A DNA stretch of 64,000 nt from Chaetoderma sp. LZ-2023a (Eukaryota; Mollusca; Caudofoveata; Chaetodermatida; Chaetodermatidae), in assembly GCA_034401795.1 (NCBI GenBank), contig CM067374.1, positions 95,548,511 through 95,612,510 of the forward strand, written 5' to 3'. Positions 44,130-54,849 of the stretch are shown piece after piece. Each line of letters begins with the position of its first letter. Positions within the stretch are counted from its first letter, which is position 1. The notes under the pieces are model-generated. The model searched no databases, was not told the DNA's origin, and saw nothing but the letters and a program-made list of their open reading frames with translations. Both the position numbers and the translations under genes were made by a program.

Positions 44130-45745
44130 ATAAATTAATTAAGCTTAGTGGGTGCCGCTGTAGTTTAGCGATCCTTCGGGGATTCTATTTGGCGTTTAGA
44201 ACAGAGATATTTACTGCTACTGAGGCCTATCACCCTAGCCTGGTGTTTATAACGAGTTTCGTCTGCTTGCCCAGGAATTTCTCTGGCCTCCCGTAGGACG
44301 CGACCGATAAGCAGATCCAACAAAAAAAACTGGCCATACAAGGTTACCAAGGTGACCGGCACTGGAGCCGAAAAGCAGCTCCTACCTGAGTGCCTGACGT
44401 AACCACACCGAAGACAAGACAAGTACAAGACAATACAAAAGTGTTATAAGCACAGTAAGCTATTTATGGCTTAGCCGAAGAAACTCTGGACAGATCGGTG
44501 GAGACTTTGTTTAGAAAGCGTTGAAGGGCCCACTCGGCCCATCTAGTCACCACAGAATTTATCTTCGGAGTGTGTCTTTTGCAGCGAGCCGATCTGTCGG
44601 AATCAAGCCGTATAGACCTGATTCTTAGGAGCTAACGGTTAGACCGGAAGTTAGGTTTAAATACAAGTTGCCCTCGTTTCAATGCTGAGGCCGATAATTA
44701 ATTAAACATTTTTTCGCAGTGAGTTGCTTTATTAGCAGAAAGTTATTATCCTAATAGGTATCGTGAGATACAAAGCGAAGTGTGATGCGCCTTCGTTTCC
44801 ATTAAATCCGCCGAGAAACCTTTGCGATTTGAGCGACGGCGCAACCGAACCGAAGCAGGGACTTAAATAAGTATAAGAAGTAATAAGTTAGGCTGAAGAA
44901 GGCTGGAGTTGCCACAAATTGAGACGATTGCTGGTGGCTCCTTGGCTCTTTTACTATGTGGCCCTTTTTCTTTGGACTCTTTTACAGGTATTCAGCCACT
45001 AGAAGTTTGTGGCACCCAAAGCAGGCTTTACAATAAACAGTCGCTTATCAAATACAGCAATCGGCTCGGCTTCTTAACATATTTCTATCACAAGTAGCTG
45101 GGCTACTACCTATGCTAGACAAATGTACCGTACTTATATCTTACTGCTGCGCAAGAATGGTTCCCTAAGTATTGTTATCTAAAGAATATATTTAATGTTA
45201 ATGTGCTATTGATGGTGTGTTATTTAAAACGTATGCGAGTACAATATATAACATACAATGATTGGTGGCAAAGTTTGCATTTTATATGAGTTCTAAAAAG
45301 AACGGCACAAGCCGTGGAAAATATTACAAACAGAACGATAGCAAATGGCCCGAAACTGGCCATAAATTACGCCTAATGGTCGTAGGCGTAATTTTAAGAG
45401 CAATACGTGTGACGAATTGTAAGGTGGCCTACTAGTCGTCGGTGAGAGAATATATGAAAATGAAGACAACAAACTATCAAGTTGCCCTATTAGTCATCGG
45501 CGCTTGAAAGAGAAAATAGGTGCCAGGATACAATCGGAACAAAAATGTTTATAAAGTATTATCGTTTATTTCGTTTGTGCGAGTTTAGCAGAGTTTAATA
45601 GCAATCGTGATAATGCAGGTTCTGGATCGCTTAGTAAAGGCACATAACCTGCGTTATTATCGCACCATAATTGAATCTATGTGACGTCACAACAAGATTG
45701 TTGGAGAACTCATGCAAACGAATACGTTTTAGCAATCGATCTATC
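44130..45745. other. Unassigned sequence, possible solo LTR and leader
   Basis: No coding domain recognised. Near 45262 'attggtggcaaag' resembles a primer-binding site, with a 49-codon frame from 45286 (MSSKKNGTSRGKYY). This could be an LTR with the start of a gag gene, but no second LTR is visible in the window. Short repeats 'cctactagtcgtcgg' and 'cctattagtcatcgg' occur near 45430 and 45486. Confidence 0.25.
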
Positions 45746-45749
45746 AATC

Positions 45750-47560
45750 AATCCTTTTATTGGCATATCAAACACAATGACATACGCCATGGTACAAAAA
45801 TTTAACAACATATTACAATGATGAAAATATAGGTTCTAAGATAATAAATATAAAAGAAATATACAGGTTTAATCTGTAGGGTTATGATCTAAGTTTGCTG
45901 CCACTAGGCATAAATATCGGATTGTTTGGGATATCTAATTAAACAATATATAAAATACAGGGAGGCATGGTGAATTTACCAGGACTCATGAAGTTGGCTA
46001 GTTTCCCAAAGAGATTGATATGGACGTTGATTAAAATATGGGACACAGTTATGAAATCATTATATGAACCTGCCTCATGTACAGGATGACGATCTGATGA
46101 ATTTTGTCATTGCATATGATTTAAAGTACAAGCCGGGCAGGTAGGCAAACGTTGATGTAATCAATAACAATTTTTATTAGATCACTACCTCCACTATTAT
46201 ATGACATTAAAGTTTTTAATTGTCTACACCTATCAAGCGAGACAAAATTAGTAAACTCATTAAGCTTTTTAAAGATCGATTGTCTCTTCTCATCGTAATG
46301 TGGGCATTCCGTTATAAAGTGTTTTTCATCCTCGATTAGGTTCTGGTTGCAAAGCTTACAGAATCATAGATGAGCAAGTTTTGGTGGTGTTTTGTGCCTA
46401 TCTACCTCAATTTGTAAGGTGTGTGCACTTATCCAGAGTTTGTAAATTTTCTGCGTTTTGTGAAATTCTTTTCAAAATGAAGATAATTTTCAATGGCAAA
46501 GTTTTGTTTGAATATTTTATAGCATCTCAGTTTAGACCCAGAGTTAGAGGCCAATGTTCTGTCCTTGTTAATGTAGTGTCGCCAATTATCAGCATACTTT
46601 TCACGTACAGATTTGCTTAAAATAGAAATTATTTTATGTTTATATTTATGACCCCGCATACAGAAGCATTAAAAGTTTAATGTAAATTAGCAGATTATAG
46701 GTGATCTCAATTCCATTGTATAGCTGCCCCTCTAAATAAGCAGACATATCGTTTAAGTATAAACTAAAAAGGATTGGTGACACAGTTTCACCTTGGCGGA
46801 CACCCCTGTTGCATATGAGTGGAAGAGAAAGATCACCAAATGATCACCAGTGCTATTCTAGATTTTTTATTATTATATATGTTTTGTATAACATATTGTA
46901 CTTTGTTATTGATGTGGCTTTTGTATAATTTAGCCCACAAGGCTTCCCTCCAGATAGTATCAAATGCTTTCTCGAGATCAATGAATCCACAAAATAACGT
47001 TTTTTAATTTCATAGATGTCTGGATTAACGCATGTAAAGTGAAAATATCGTCACCTGTTGAATAGCCATGGTGGAAACCGGACTGTGCCTCGTCTAGTAC
47101 TGCTGGATTTCCAAATAGCTAGTTATTCTTGTACTCAAAATAGACGTGAGCAGCTTGCCTAGACAGCTTACTAACGGAATCGGTCTACAGTTTTTTGGAT
47201 CGTTTATGTCACACACCACCCAACCCTCACCCCACCACCCCCACCCCCGCTCTCCACACACACACACACCTCCTTTTATAGATAGGTGTGAGTAATCCGA
47301 TTGTCTAGGCCTCCGGCACATTTCCTCTGTGAATGACTTTATTAAATAAAGTGCAGTATATTGATACCATAGCACTTTGTGTGGACTTAATGAATTCATT
47401 TAACACTTGGTCCACCCCAGCCGCCTTACAGTTTTTTAATTTTGTGATCGTCTTGCTAATTTCTAATTCTGTAATTAAGGAATTTAGTTCTATATTTACA
47501 TGTGATGCATCTACTTCAAGTGAAAAATTCCAGGGGATGGCCTCCAGCACGGCTAAGGTG
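45750..47560 (-). pseudogene. LINE relic (3' half) with internal deletion
   Basis: Minus strand. 47550-47305 encodes an RT approach segment (KTITKLKNCKAAGVDQVLNE). Near 47200 is NDPKNCRPIPLVSCLGKLLT. Near 46810-46740 is RGVRQGETVSPILFSLYLND. The catalytic YADD region is missing: LLYA near 46670 is followed at once by C-terminal sequence (46659-46429; WRHYINKD, KLRCYKIFKQNF). The C-terminal finger CKLCNQNLIEDEKHFITECP lies near 46370-46300. Simple repeats invade near 47215-47275. The 3' UTR runs to about 45750. Dead, 5'-truncated copy. Confidence 0.7.
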
Positions 47561-47859
47561 GTTGAGCTTGTGTTACATCTTTGTTTTGTATATCATTATT
47601 GCCTTATTCATTGCCTTTATGTAATCGCGACTGGCGTTGGTCATATCCGTTTTCGCCTTGTCTGTTCAGTAAAATGCATTTGCGCATGTTCGAATGGCTG
47701 ACGCAGACGATCTGGTGCATTTATCTATATATCCTCCAAAACTGAGTAAATTATCTTTTGGTGATTGGAAGAGAAATGGAACAGATGAGAATTTATATAT
47801 TTTTATCAGAACTAAAATTGTATTGGCTCTATTAATCTGTCACTATATTCGACTATCAA

Positions 47860-48125
47860 TCTCCAGAAAATTATGTAGGTAAGCTATTGAATATTTCGAA
47901 ACTAACTTGACTGGGCGCTGTTGCTGCATATGGCAGCAACAGCGCCTAGTCAAATTAGTTTCAAAATATCCAACTGAATGTTTATTAAATGGTAAAGACA
48001 TACAATTCGTACAACGTGTCGGACTATTAAGCGTTAACGACGGACTATATCGAGTCAAACATGACGCCATGATTATGACGTCAACATACACGTCACATAG
48101 TTCATTATAACGTCATATGCCAGAT
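47860..48125 (+). repeat. Foldback-family single arm with near-perfect 87-nt hairpin
   Basis: Core 47887-47973 folds around CATATG (47927-47932): 'ttgactgggcgctgttgctg' faces 'cagcaacagcgcctagtcaa'. Downstream it has the family order 'tttattaaatggtaaa', 'acaattcgtacaac', and GACGTCA/ACGTCA sites to 48118. Here the arm occurs alone, without an inverted partner nearby. Confidence 0.75.
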
Positions 48126-48281
48126 GGATAAACTTGGAAATGTCCATTGTGTACCACGTGCCTCGAAAAGCGCCTGTCCGCCAGCATGTAGATCTGTAAT
48201 GATGACACTGTAACCAAAGTGGTCCATGAAATTTTAACCGCGTTGCTAGACGCCAGGGTTACCGCGAGCATGGAGTGCTGG

Positions 48282-48282
48282 T

Positions 48283-48323
<41 letters not shown>

Positions 48324-48420
48324 GCTGTCGTCGTCGTCGTCGTCTTCTTCATCATCGTCGTCGTCGTTGTCGTTGTCGTTGCCGTCGTCGTCGTAGTCGT
48401 CCTCGTCGTTGTCGTCGTCG

Positions 48421-48484
<64 letters not shown>

Positions 48485-48560
48485 GTTTGTTCTTGTTGTG
48501 CTTCTTCTTCCTCTTCTTCTTCTTCTTCCTCTTCCTCTTCTTCTTCCTCGCCCCCGCTTC
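48282..48560. repeat. (GTT)n, (GTC)n and (CTT)n trinucleotide repeats
   Basis: GTT (48282-48322), GTC/GTT (48323-48420), GTT (48421-48490) and CTT/CCT (48500-48545) blocks. All frames here are spurious. Confidence 0.95.
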
Positions 48561-49689
48561 CTCTTCCCCTTATTCTATTTTGAACTTGATACAAGTTCAC
48601 TTAAAAATGCACCATCTTTTTTATAAATCATCGTTAATCTCTTGGTTTTCCTTTAATGTTTATAGAGAGTCCTTACCTTCACGTACAGCGGATATTCTCT
48701 GAGAGCCACTGTTTCTTAATACCCTGATTAAAAGCCAAATTGAATCCCACAAAATCGGCGGTTTATCTTCCGATATATCGCTATTGATTCCCCCTGTGAA
48801 CGCAGTCTATTTCGTCAAAATCTGCCAGGTAGCGTTAACGTCAGCATTTTCTCGCTCTGTGTGCCAGGTAGCGCTACAGTCATCATGTTATCTCGCTGTC
48901 CACCAGGTAGCACCACCGTCCAGTCCGGGACTATCTCCGAGCAGTGTGAATGCAAACCGATACATCGGCTATATATTAAGCTACATAGTACACGAAATAT
49001 CTAAACAGGATTAGGCAATGAGAAAGAGGCCTTATATTCAACGGAATTTTATAACCTTTTATGTTTTATTATTTTTATACGTTACTTAGTATAGGTAATA
49101 TTTGCTAAAAGCGAATTCTGTGATACTATATAAATTTCTGATATGCTAATGTTTTTTGTGAATGCATATTGTTTGGCGATTCTGTGAGACTATGTAAATG
49201 TATGGTATTTTAAAAGGTTTTTGTCGAGGGGTATAAGTGCAATAAAGTATCATAAAAAGTCTTCTTCTCCTTCATCTACTTCTTAAGCCATTTTTAATAA
49301 CTCTGCTTCTACTGGTGGGATCTTCTCCAGATTTGGAGGGAAGCATAATCTATATACCCGTGGGGTCCCGAGCAGAGATGCCAATTTCTAGGTCTAAAAC
49401 GCAACAGCAACAGTTTTCAGTAACAGTTTTCAAAATAGATATTTTTATGCATTCTTCAATAACGCTGATTCTACTCGGGCAATCTTCTAAAAAAATGGGT
49501 GGAAAATTTCGCGTGTCGTCTCGAACATGTATGCCAATTTTGTGGTGAACACTTTCAAAATAGACACGTTTAACCTTACGGTCACCAGACTGAAAAAAAT
49601 ATATCAACGACGCGGGTATTGGACAAATTTGACCTTATTTCTGAACACGTACTTGTCAAATTAGGAAGATACGCCTCAAGCTTCCTTTT
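48561..49689. other. Unassigned sequence with two short tandem repeats
   Basis: About 45-bp units near 48828-48925 share 'gccaggtagcg' and 'tctcgctctg'. Around 49360-49580, 'caaaatagata...' and 'atgccaatt...' elements recur about 150 bp apart. No gene recognised. Confidence 0.4.
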
Positions 49690-49800
49690 TAGTTGTGAAA
49701 TTGAATTATAGACACTTAGACCCTATCCCCAATTCAACTCCGTAACTAAAATATTATATTAATTTATACGGAATCATCACATGTTAAGATTTATTTCAAG
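49690..49800 (+). repeat. Single direct copy of the palindrome arm
   Basis: Diverged match to the right arm of the palindrome at 50049-50242 ('attatattaatttata', 'ggaatcatcacatgttaagatttattt'). Confidence 0.6.
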
Positions 49801-50048
49801 TCATTATATTGAAGTATACAAAGTCTACAATTTTAACAATTTTGTTGTGAACGCGGGGCTTTAATTCGTCTATAATAGTATCTTACAATGTAAGGAGAGG
49901 GTCGTAGCTAGCCTAAATACAACGCGTTACTTGATCCACATTGCCGCTTACAAACAATACAAATATGTTTAAAGGTGCATATTCACAGTAAAATTTCAGA
50001 AAATAAAATTGTTTAAATTATACACGTTTAGAGGCTTATACTGTGAGC

Positions 50049-50242
50049 CTATATGTAATGAAACGAGATAAATCTTAACATATGATGATTCCATGCCATA
50101 TAAATTAATATAATTTTTTCAGTTGCGAAATTGAAATAGAGGCACGTGTCTCTATTTCAATTTCGCAACTTAAAAAATTATATTGATTTATATGGAATGG
50201 AATCACCATATGTTAGGATTTATTTCGTTTCATTACACATAG
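50049..50242. repeat. 194-bp near-perfect palindrome centred on CACGTG
   Basis: Two ~97-bp arms meet without a spacer at 50145/50146. The centre is CACGTG (50143-50148) and the outermost pairing is 'ctatatgtaatg' (50049) with 'cattacacatag' (50242). Only a few mismatches and a short indel are visible. It is in the FReD intron close to the signal-peptide exon. Confidence 0.85.
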
Positions 50243-50259
50243 GCACATAATTTAAGCTT

Positions 50260-50490
50260 GCCCTGTAGGTGGGGCTTAGAATACACCTTCCGTATCCTCT
50301 GCGCGTCGTAAGAGGCGACTAAAGGAGGTAAGGGTGAGGTAACCCTGACAGAAACCTCGAGTGCTGAAGACGGAGGTTCCAGGCCGCACGGCGCACTCTA
50401 ATAAACCATGGGTCCACGCACTTAACGCGTATGATCATGTCGATAGTCACTTACAGGACTGGCGGTATGATTAGCGAACGAAAAGAAGAA
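50260..50490 (+). repeat. GC-rich SINE-like dispersed repeat
   Basis: A GC-rich island with 'gtcgtaagaggcgactaaa' (50308-50326) and a GAA-rich tail (50480-50500) in AT-rich surroundings. The 'cgtaagaggcgacta' motif is one I associate with short interspersed repeats of invertebrates, but I cannot confirm it here. No clear A/B promoter boxes. Confidence 0.35.
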
Positions 50491-50789
50491 GAAGAAAGAA
50501 AGTATGCAATTTTAACCATTTTATTTTCAATCATTATGGTGTGATTATGTACCTTTAAAGAGATGCTAATCTCATCTCAAATGTTGTATTGTAATGATAG
50601 ATTATGGTTTATAGATATCATATCTTTAATATCATGTCACATTCACTTAGCTGTATCATAAGTATCTATATTGTAATATCGCGTAAATGTTGAGCAGTGA
50701 TCGCCACCATTTTGTCTCCTCAAGCAATAGTCCGTGATGTCATGTAAGTGCCAATACATTACATTTTTTAGTATGTAATATTCATCTCA

Positions 50790-50826
50790 TTGAATATTTT
50801 GAAACTAATTTGACTGGAAGTTGTAT
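50790..50826 (+). repeat. Foldback-family half core
   Basis: 'tgaatattttgaaactaatt' followed by 'tgactgg' matches the left half of the foldback hairpin core; the rest is missing. Confidence 0.6.
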
Positions 50827-51118
50827 GATTGCTTTTATACCGCATTGCCAAACTATAGCTGGCAATCTATGACTGAGAGTATATCCCTAGGTAAACACGC
50901 TGGGTTTTTTCTGGTTGGTTGAAAAGTAAATCATGACAGCCATTATAGGCTGTAGAAATGTAGCAACATTTAGCTAGTAAAGCCTGAATATCTTTCGTTG
51001 TCGGCTTGATAAGAAGATAAAATATCAGGAATGGAATACGGGTGGCAAATTATATCACCGGAATGGTTAGTATAAGAAAAGGTGGGATTTCATTTAACGA
51101 TGTAAAACCTCTACTTAC

Positions 51119-51215
51119 CAGCATTAGCCAAAGGCGAAAGGTAAAGCAACAAAAACGTGAATGTGGCGAAGTTCAGATGAGGAGAGCGTGACGTCATGCT
51201 GGATGTGAATATCAT
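51119..51215 (-). CDS. Signal-peptide exon, probable start of the FReD gene
   Basis: On the minus strand, ATG at 51215 opens 32 codons plus one base to a strong donor GTAAGTAG (51118-51111). The peptide MIFTSSMTSRSPHLNFATF is followed by TFLLLYLSPLANA: a polar start, a hydrophobic core and a small-residue A-x-A-like end, as in a secretory signal. A second in-frame ATG (codon 7) could be the real start. TTCTGTTTCAG directly precedes the ATG, so this may be an internal exon behind a 5' UTR exon. Its phase-1 end fits the FReD exon at 33470-33328. Assignment to that gene is inferred from strand, order, phase and the secreted nature of FReD proteins. Confidence 0.7.
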
Positions 51216-51397
51216 CTGAAACAGAACTATTCACTATAAGCCTATATCCGGGAGTTAAACTGCTCTAAGTGATAAAGAAAATTAGGTGGACCATATCTGT
51301 GTTGCAGCTTGTGCTTTGAGCTAATTTTCAAATAACGATTTACCACAACAAACGGTGTAGAAAAGGACTGCGAACATATCCATGTTGGACAAAATGC

Positions 51398-51425
51398 ACG
51401 ACGACGACGACGACACCGACGACAA
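51398..51425. repeat. Short (ACG)n tract
   Basis: 'acgacgacgacgacgacacc' upstream of the signal-peptide exon. Confidence 0.8.
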
Positions 51426-51544
51426 GTGACTGTTTTCTGCAGCTGCAGAAATTAAAACTTTTTTCAGTTGCAATCAGTCTCTCTTCAACCTTCTCTATTG
51501 TGTCTTGTCCCCTGCGAGCTTCCTGAGCTTCATTAACGTCGATT

Positions 51545-51840
51545 TACATATATACACACACTTATGGTACTTTGTGGGACATTGTGTGTTTTGGTACTTT
51601 GTGGGATCTTTGCTTTCTCATAGGAATTTTGGCTTAAAATTCAGATTTAAGGTAGTTCTGATATCCGTAATAATAAATATAAAAAGAAGTATTGATTATA
51701 CTTACGTTTGTATAAAACCTTGTGGGTCACCGATTTTATGACTTTGTGGGATACTGACGCAAATGACCCACAAGGCACCCAAAGTAATATACAGTATATG
51801 ACTTTGTGGGACACTACATAAAATGACCCATAAAGCACCG
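51545..51840. repeat. ACTTTGTGGG-motif repeats
   Basis: 'ggtactttgtgggac/t' occurs at about 51566 and 51593. 'tatgactttgtgggatac' with 'aatgacccacaaggcacc' (about 51737-51780) is repeated at 51797-51840. Direct and inverted forms alternate, as in small foldback elements. Confidence 0.6.
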
Positions 51841-51995
51841 GGATGATCTGTTAATATAATACATGTAATATATGTTAGCAGCAGCAGTAGCTGCCACTGC
51901 TGCTGCTGCTGTCACGGTTGATGATGACTGCCACTGTTGGCGCTGCCGACACCGACCTTGCCAACAAGACACCCCACTGACATTGCCAAGCCTGA

Positions 51996-52570
51996 TGCAG
52001 CCATTGATAACAATCTCAATTAAGCTAGCAAATAAAAAAAGTAATTGAAAGGTAAAAAAAAAAAATTATCTAATGCCTATAATGACGAATGTCATAAGTT
52101 AACTCGGGGTGTTGGAATTTGCAGACAGCTCGAAAACGCGTGAATTATGTTATTGCGGTAACATAATGAATACAATAGCAGAGAAAGACAAATCAACATC
52201 ATTACATTTCACTGTTCGCATTCAAATATTGTATACCTTACCCATGGCAGAGTCCATTCAGTTGTTACAAAATTTTACCTTAAGATAGAATCATAGAAAA
52301 GATAGCTATAAAACGTAATTAATATTCAAAAGGATACTGACAGCAATAAACTTATCTGAAACCATTCCAAGTAAAAGATGTGTTTAAGAAAGAAAAATTA
52401 TAAAATGCATAAAAGAAAGTGTGACTATATTTCTGTGTAATGCTTTATGAAGAATAATCATGGAAAAGAAAATAGATAGTCATATTATGTATTACTAGTC
52501 AATACGTTGTCATAACATATATGTGAACAAACCATAAACAATCGTGGACACTATCGTGGCTATAACATCG
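51996..52570 (+). repeat. ~450-600-bp repeat unit, copy 1
   Basis: Shares with copies 2 and 3: 'tcaattaagctagcaaat', 'gaatgtcataagttaa', 'agagtccattcagttgtta', 'attcaaaaggatactg', 'taatgctttatgaagaataa', 'tcatggaaaagaaaatagat'. It is preceded by CAG/CTG trinucleotides (51880-51911). Noncoding. Confidence 0.8.
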
Positions 52571-52679
52571 AGCGACCAATTAACCAACTTATACTAGTTG
52601 CAAGTTGCAACTAAAATGTAAATGAAATAAGCCATACTAAAAATAAAAATAGGTTAATCGCCTAGTGTACTAGAATATC

Positions 52680-52740
52680 AGCATCATCATCATTATCATC
52701 ATCATCATCATCATCATCGGCAGTAGCAGCAGAAGCAGTA
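52680..52740. repeat. (CAT)n followed by GCAGCA steps
   Basis: (CAT/TCA)n at 52682-52718 leads into 'gcagtagcagcagaagcagt' just before unit copy 2. Confidence 0.85.
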
Positions 52741-53145
52741 ATTGATAGGAAGCTCAATTAAGATAGCAAATGAAAAATAATTTGAAAGATAAAAATAAAT
52801 ACATTACCTAATATCTATTGTGAAGAATGTTTTACAAGTTAACTCAGGATGTTGACACTTGTTGAAAGCACAGAAAACATTAACATTCAGATCTTTTGTA
52901 CCTCAGACGCTGTCAGAGTCCACCCAGCTGTCATTAAATGCATGCCTTGAGATAGGAAAGATAACTATGGATCGAAATTAATATTCAAAAGAATACTGGC
53001 AGCAACAAACACAAGCAGGACCCATTCCGTTATTAAAATATGTATATAAATAATGCATAAAGGAAACAGCAATATGAATATGTCATTGTAATGCTTTATG
53101 AAGAATGATCATGGAAAAGAAAACAGATAGCCATATTATATACAT
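52741..53145 (+). repeat. ~450-600-bp repeat unit, copy 2
   Basis: Aligns with copies 1 and 3 over nearly its whole length ('gctcaattaagatagcaaat', 'aagttaactcaggatgtt', 'gcctt gagatagg', 'tgaagaatgatcatgg'). Confidence 0.8.
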
Positions 53146-53159
53146 GTAGTTGGTAGCGT

Positions 53160-53579
53160 TAAAACAGGTGGGGCTTCTGTAGTGCAGATTACATGCATTG
53201 ACATATATAACAACACGCGCAATCAAATAAAGAGGTAAATATGATTAGAAACATAATATGAAAAATTTTTTAATGATTTCAAAATCATAAAAAATAATAT
53301 TTAATGTTTAAAAGCAATTTATTTTTATAATAACACTAGTTCTCTATTGATCGAATACTATCTGTTGTGATGAGTTGAAAACCTTGTATGCTAGATCAAA
53401 ATCTACTCGGTATCCTTGATCTGTAATCGTTTGATGGGCTTATATCTTCCAGCCATGTATGAAGCACTACTCCTAGCTAAATAAATAGAAGAACTCGCTG
53501 ATTTTTAAAGTCAAGCTACTGAATAGTAAATAATGTTCTATTCTCTAGGCATTGATACTGTTTGTTGTCGGAAACAGTT
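53160..53579. other. Unassigned AT-rich sequence
   Basis: No gene seen between unit copy 2 and the first minisatellite block. Confidence 0.4.
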
Positions 53580-54330
53580 GGATAGTAGGCTAGTCCAGTA
53601 GGCAGGCTAGTAGGGCGTGCCGGTTACTAGGATATTAGGCTAGGCCAGTAGGCGGGCTAGTAGGCTAGACAAGTCGGCATGCTACTAGGTTAGGTCAGTA
53701 GGCAGGCTAGTAGAATAAACTAGCAGTCTGGACTAGAAGTCTAGGCTAGTAGATTAGGGTATAAGTTTAGGCTAGTGCACTAGGCTAGAAGACTATGCTA
53801 GTAGCCTAGATAGATTATGTTAGTAGGCTAGTAGACTTGGCAAGACATCTAGACAGGAAATATAGGCTAGTTGGCTAGTATACGAGGGTAGAAGTGCGTG
53901 GTAGAAGGCTAGGCTATGAGGCTAGTAGACTAGGTAGACGTTGCTAGAAATTTAGGCTAGAAGTCTCGGGTAGTAGACTATGGTGGAAGTCTAGTCCAGC
54001 AATCTAGGCTAAAAGTCTAGATTACTAGGCTTGGAGACTAGGCTAGGAAACTAGGCTAAACGTCTAGGCTATTAGGCTAGTAGACTATCTTAGAAGTCTA
54101 GGCTAGATGTTTCAGCTAGGAAGCTAGTAGACTTGGTAACAATTCTAGTCTAGAAGTCTAGGCTAGTAGGCTGATAGACCAGGCAGTAAGCATAGGCTAA
54201 TGGGCTTGTAAAAGAGGCTAGAAAACCAGGCTAGAAGTCTTGGCAAGTACATTAGGTTGCTCGAAGTCTAGACTAAAAGTCTAGGCCATTAGGCCAGTAG
54301 ACTATTCTAGAAATCTACACTCTGATAGAC
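53580..54330. repeat. CTAG-rich minisatellite, block 1
   Basis: Degenerate array of units close to AGGCTAGTAGACT and AGGCTAGAAGTCT (13 bp), with 8-bp AGGCTAGT insertions. Every unit carries CTAG. No open frame. Confidence 0.9.
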
Positions 54331-54344
54331 AGCAGCAGACATCT

Positions 54345-54840
54345 CCCAGCAATTTATAGCAAGGTCAATTAAGATAGCAAATACGAAGGAATCTGAAAGA
54401 TTAAAAAAATAGGTACATTACTTAATATCTATGATGAAGAATGTCATAAGCTAATTCAGAATGTTTACACTAACTAAGTCTTGTTGACAAGACAGAACAT
54501 ATAAATGAGTTTGAACCTTAACACCTGCTAGAGTCCATCCAGTTGTTATGAAAGTTATACCTTGAGATAGGGAAGATAGCTATAAAAGGAAACTAATATT
54601 CAAAAGGATACTGGCAGCAATAAACATATCTGAAACCATTCCAAGTACTTGAAAAAGATGTGTTTATGAGAGAAATGTTATATAATGCATACAAGAAACA
54701 ATGTGAATATATTTCAGTCTAATGCTTTATGAAAAATAATCATGGAAAAGAAAATAGATTGTTATATTATGTATTACTATTCAATACGATGTCATATATT
54801 ATATGTAATAAAAACATAAGCAAGTGTGACACGCTATGGT
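54345..54840 (+). repeat. ~450-600-bp repeat unit, copy 3
   Basis: Preceded by 'agcagcagac' and embedded between minisatellite blocks 1 and 2. Very similar to copy 1 in its right half ('aaacatatctgaaaccattc', 'gtattactattcaatacg'). Confidence 0.8.
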
Positions 54841-54849
54841 TTTGACTGT

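Noticed and set aside
44140..44200. tRNA or tRNA-derived SINE near 'gctgtagtttagcgatccttcgggg'
   Set aside because: No convincing A box/B box pair and no cloverleaf could be drawn.
45286..45435. 49-codon frame after a PBS-like motif as a gag start
   Set aside because: No second LTR, no protein domain; kept only as a low-confidence remark on the region.
48219..48626. 135-aa Val-rich and overlapping Cys/Glu/Gln-rich frames
   Set aside because: Translation of GTT/GTC/CTT repeats on both strands.
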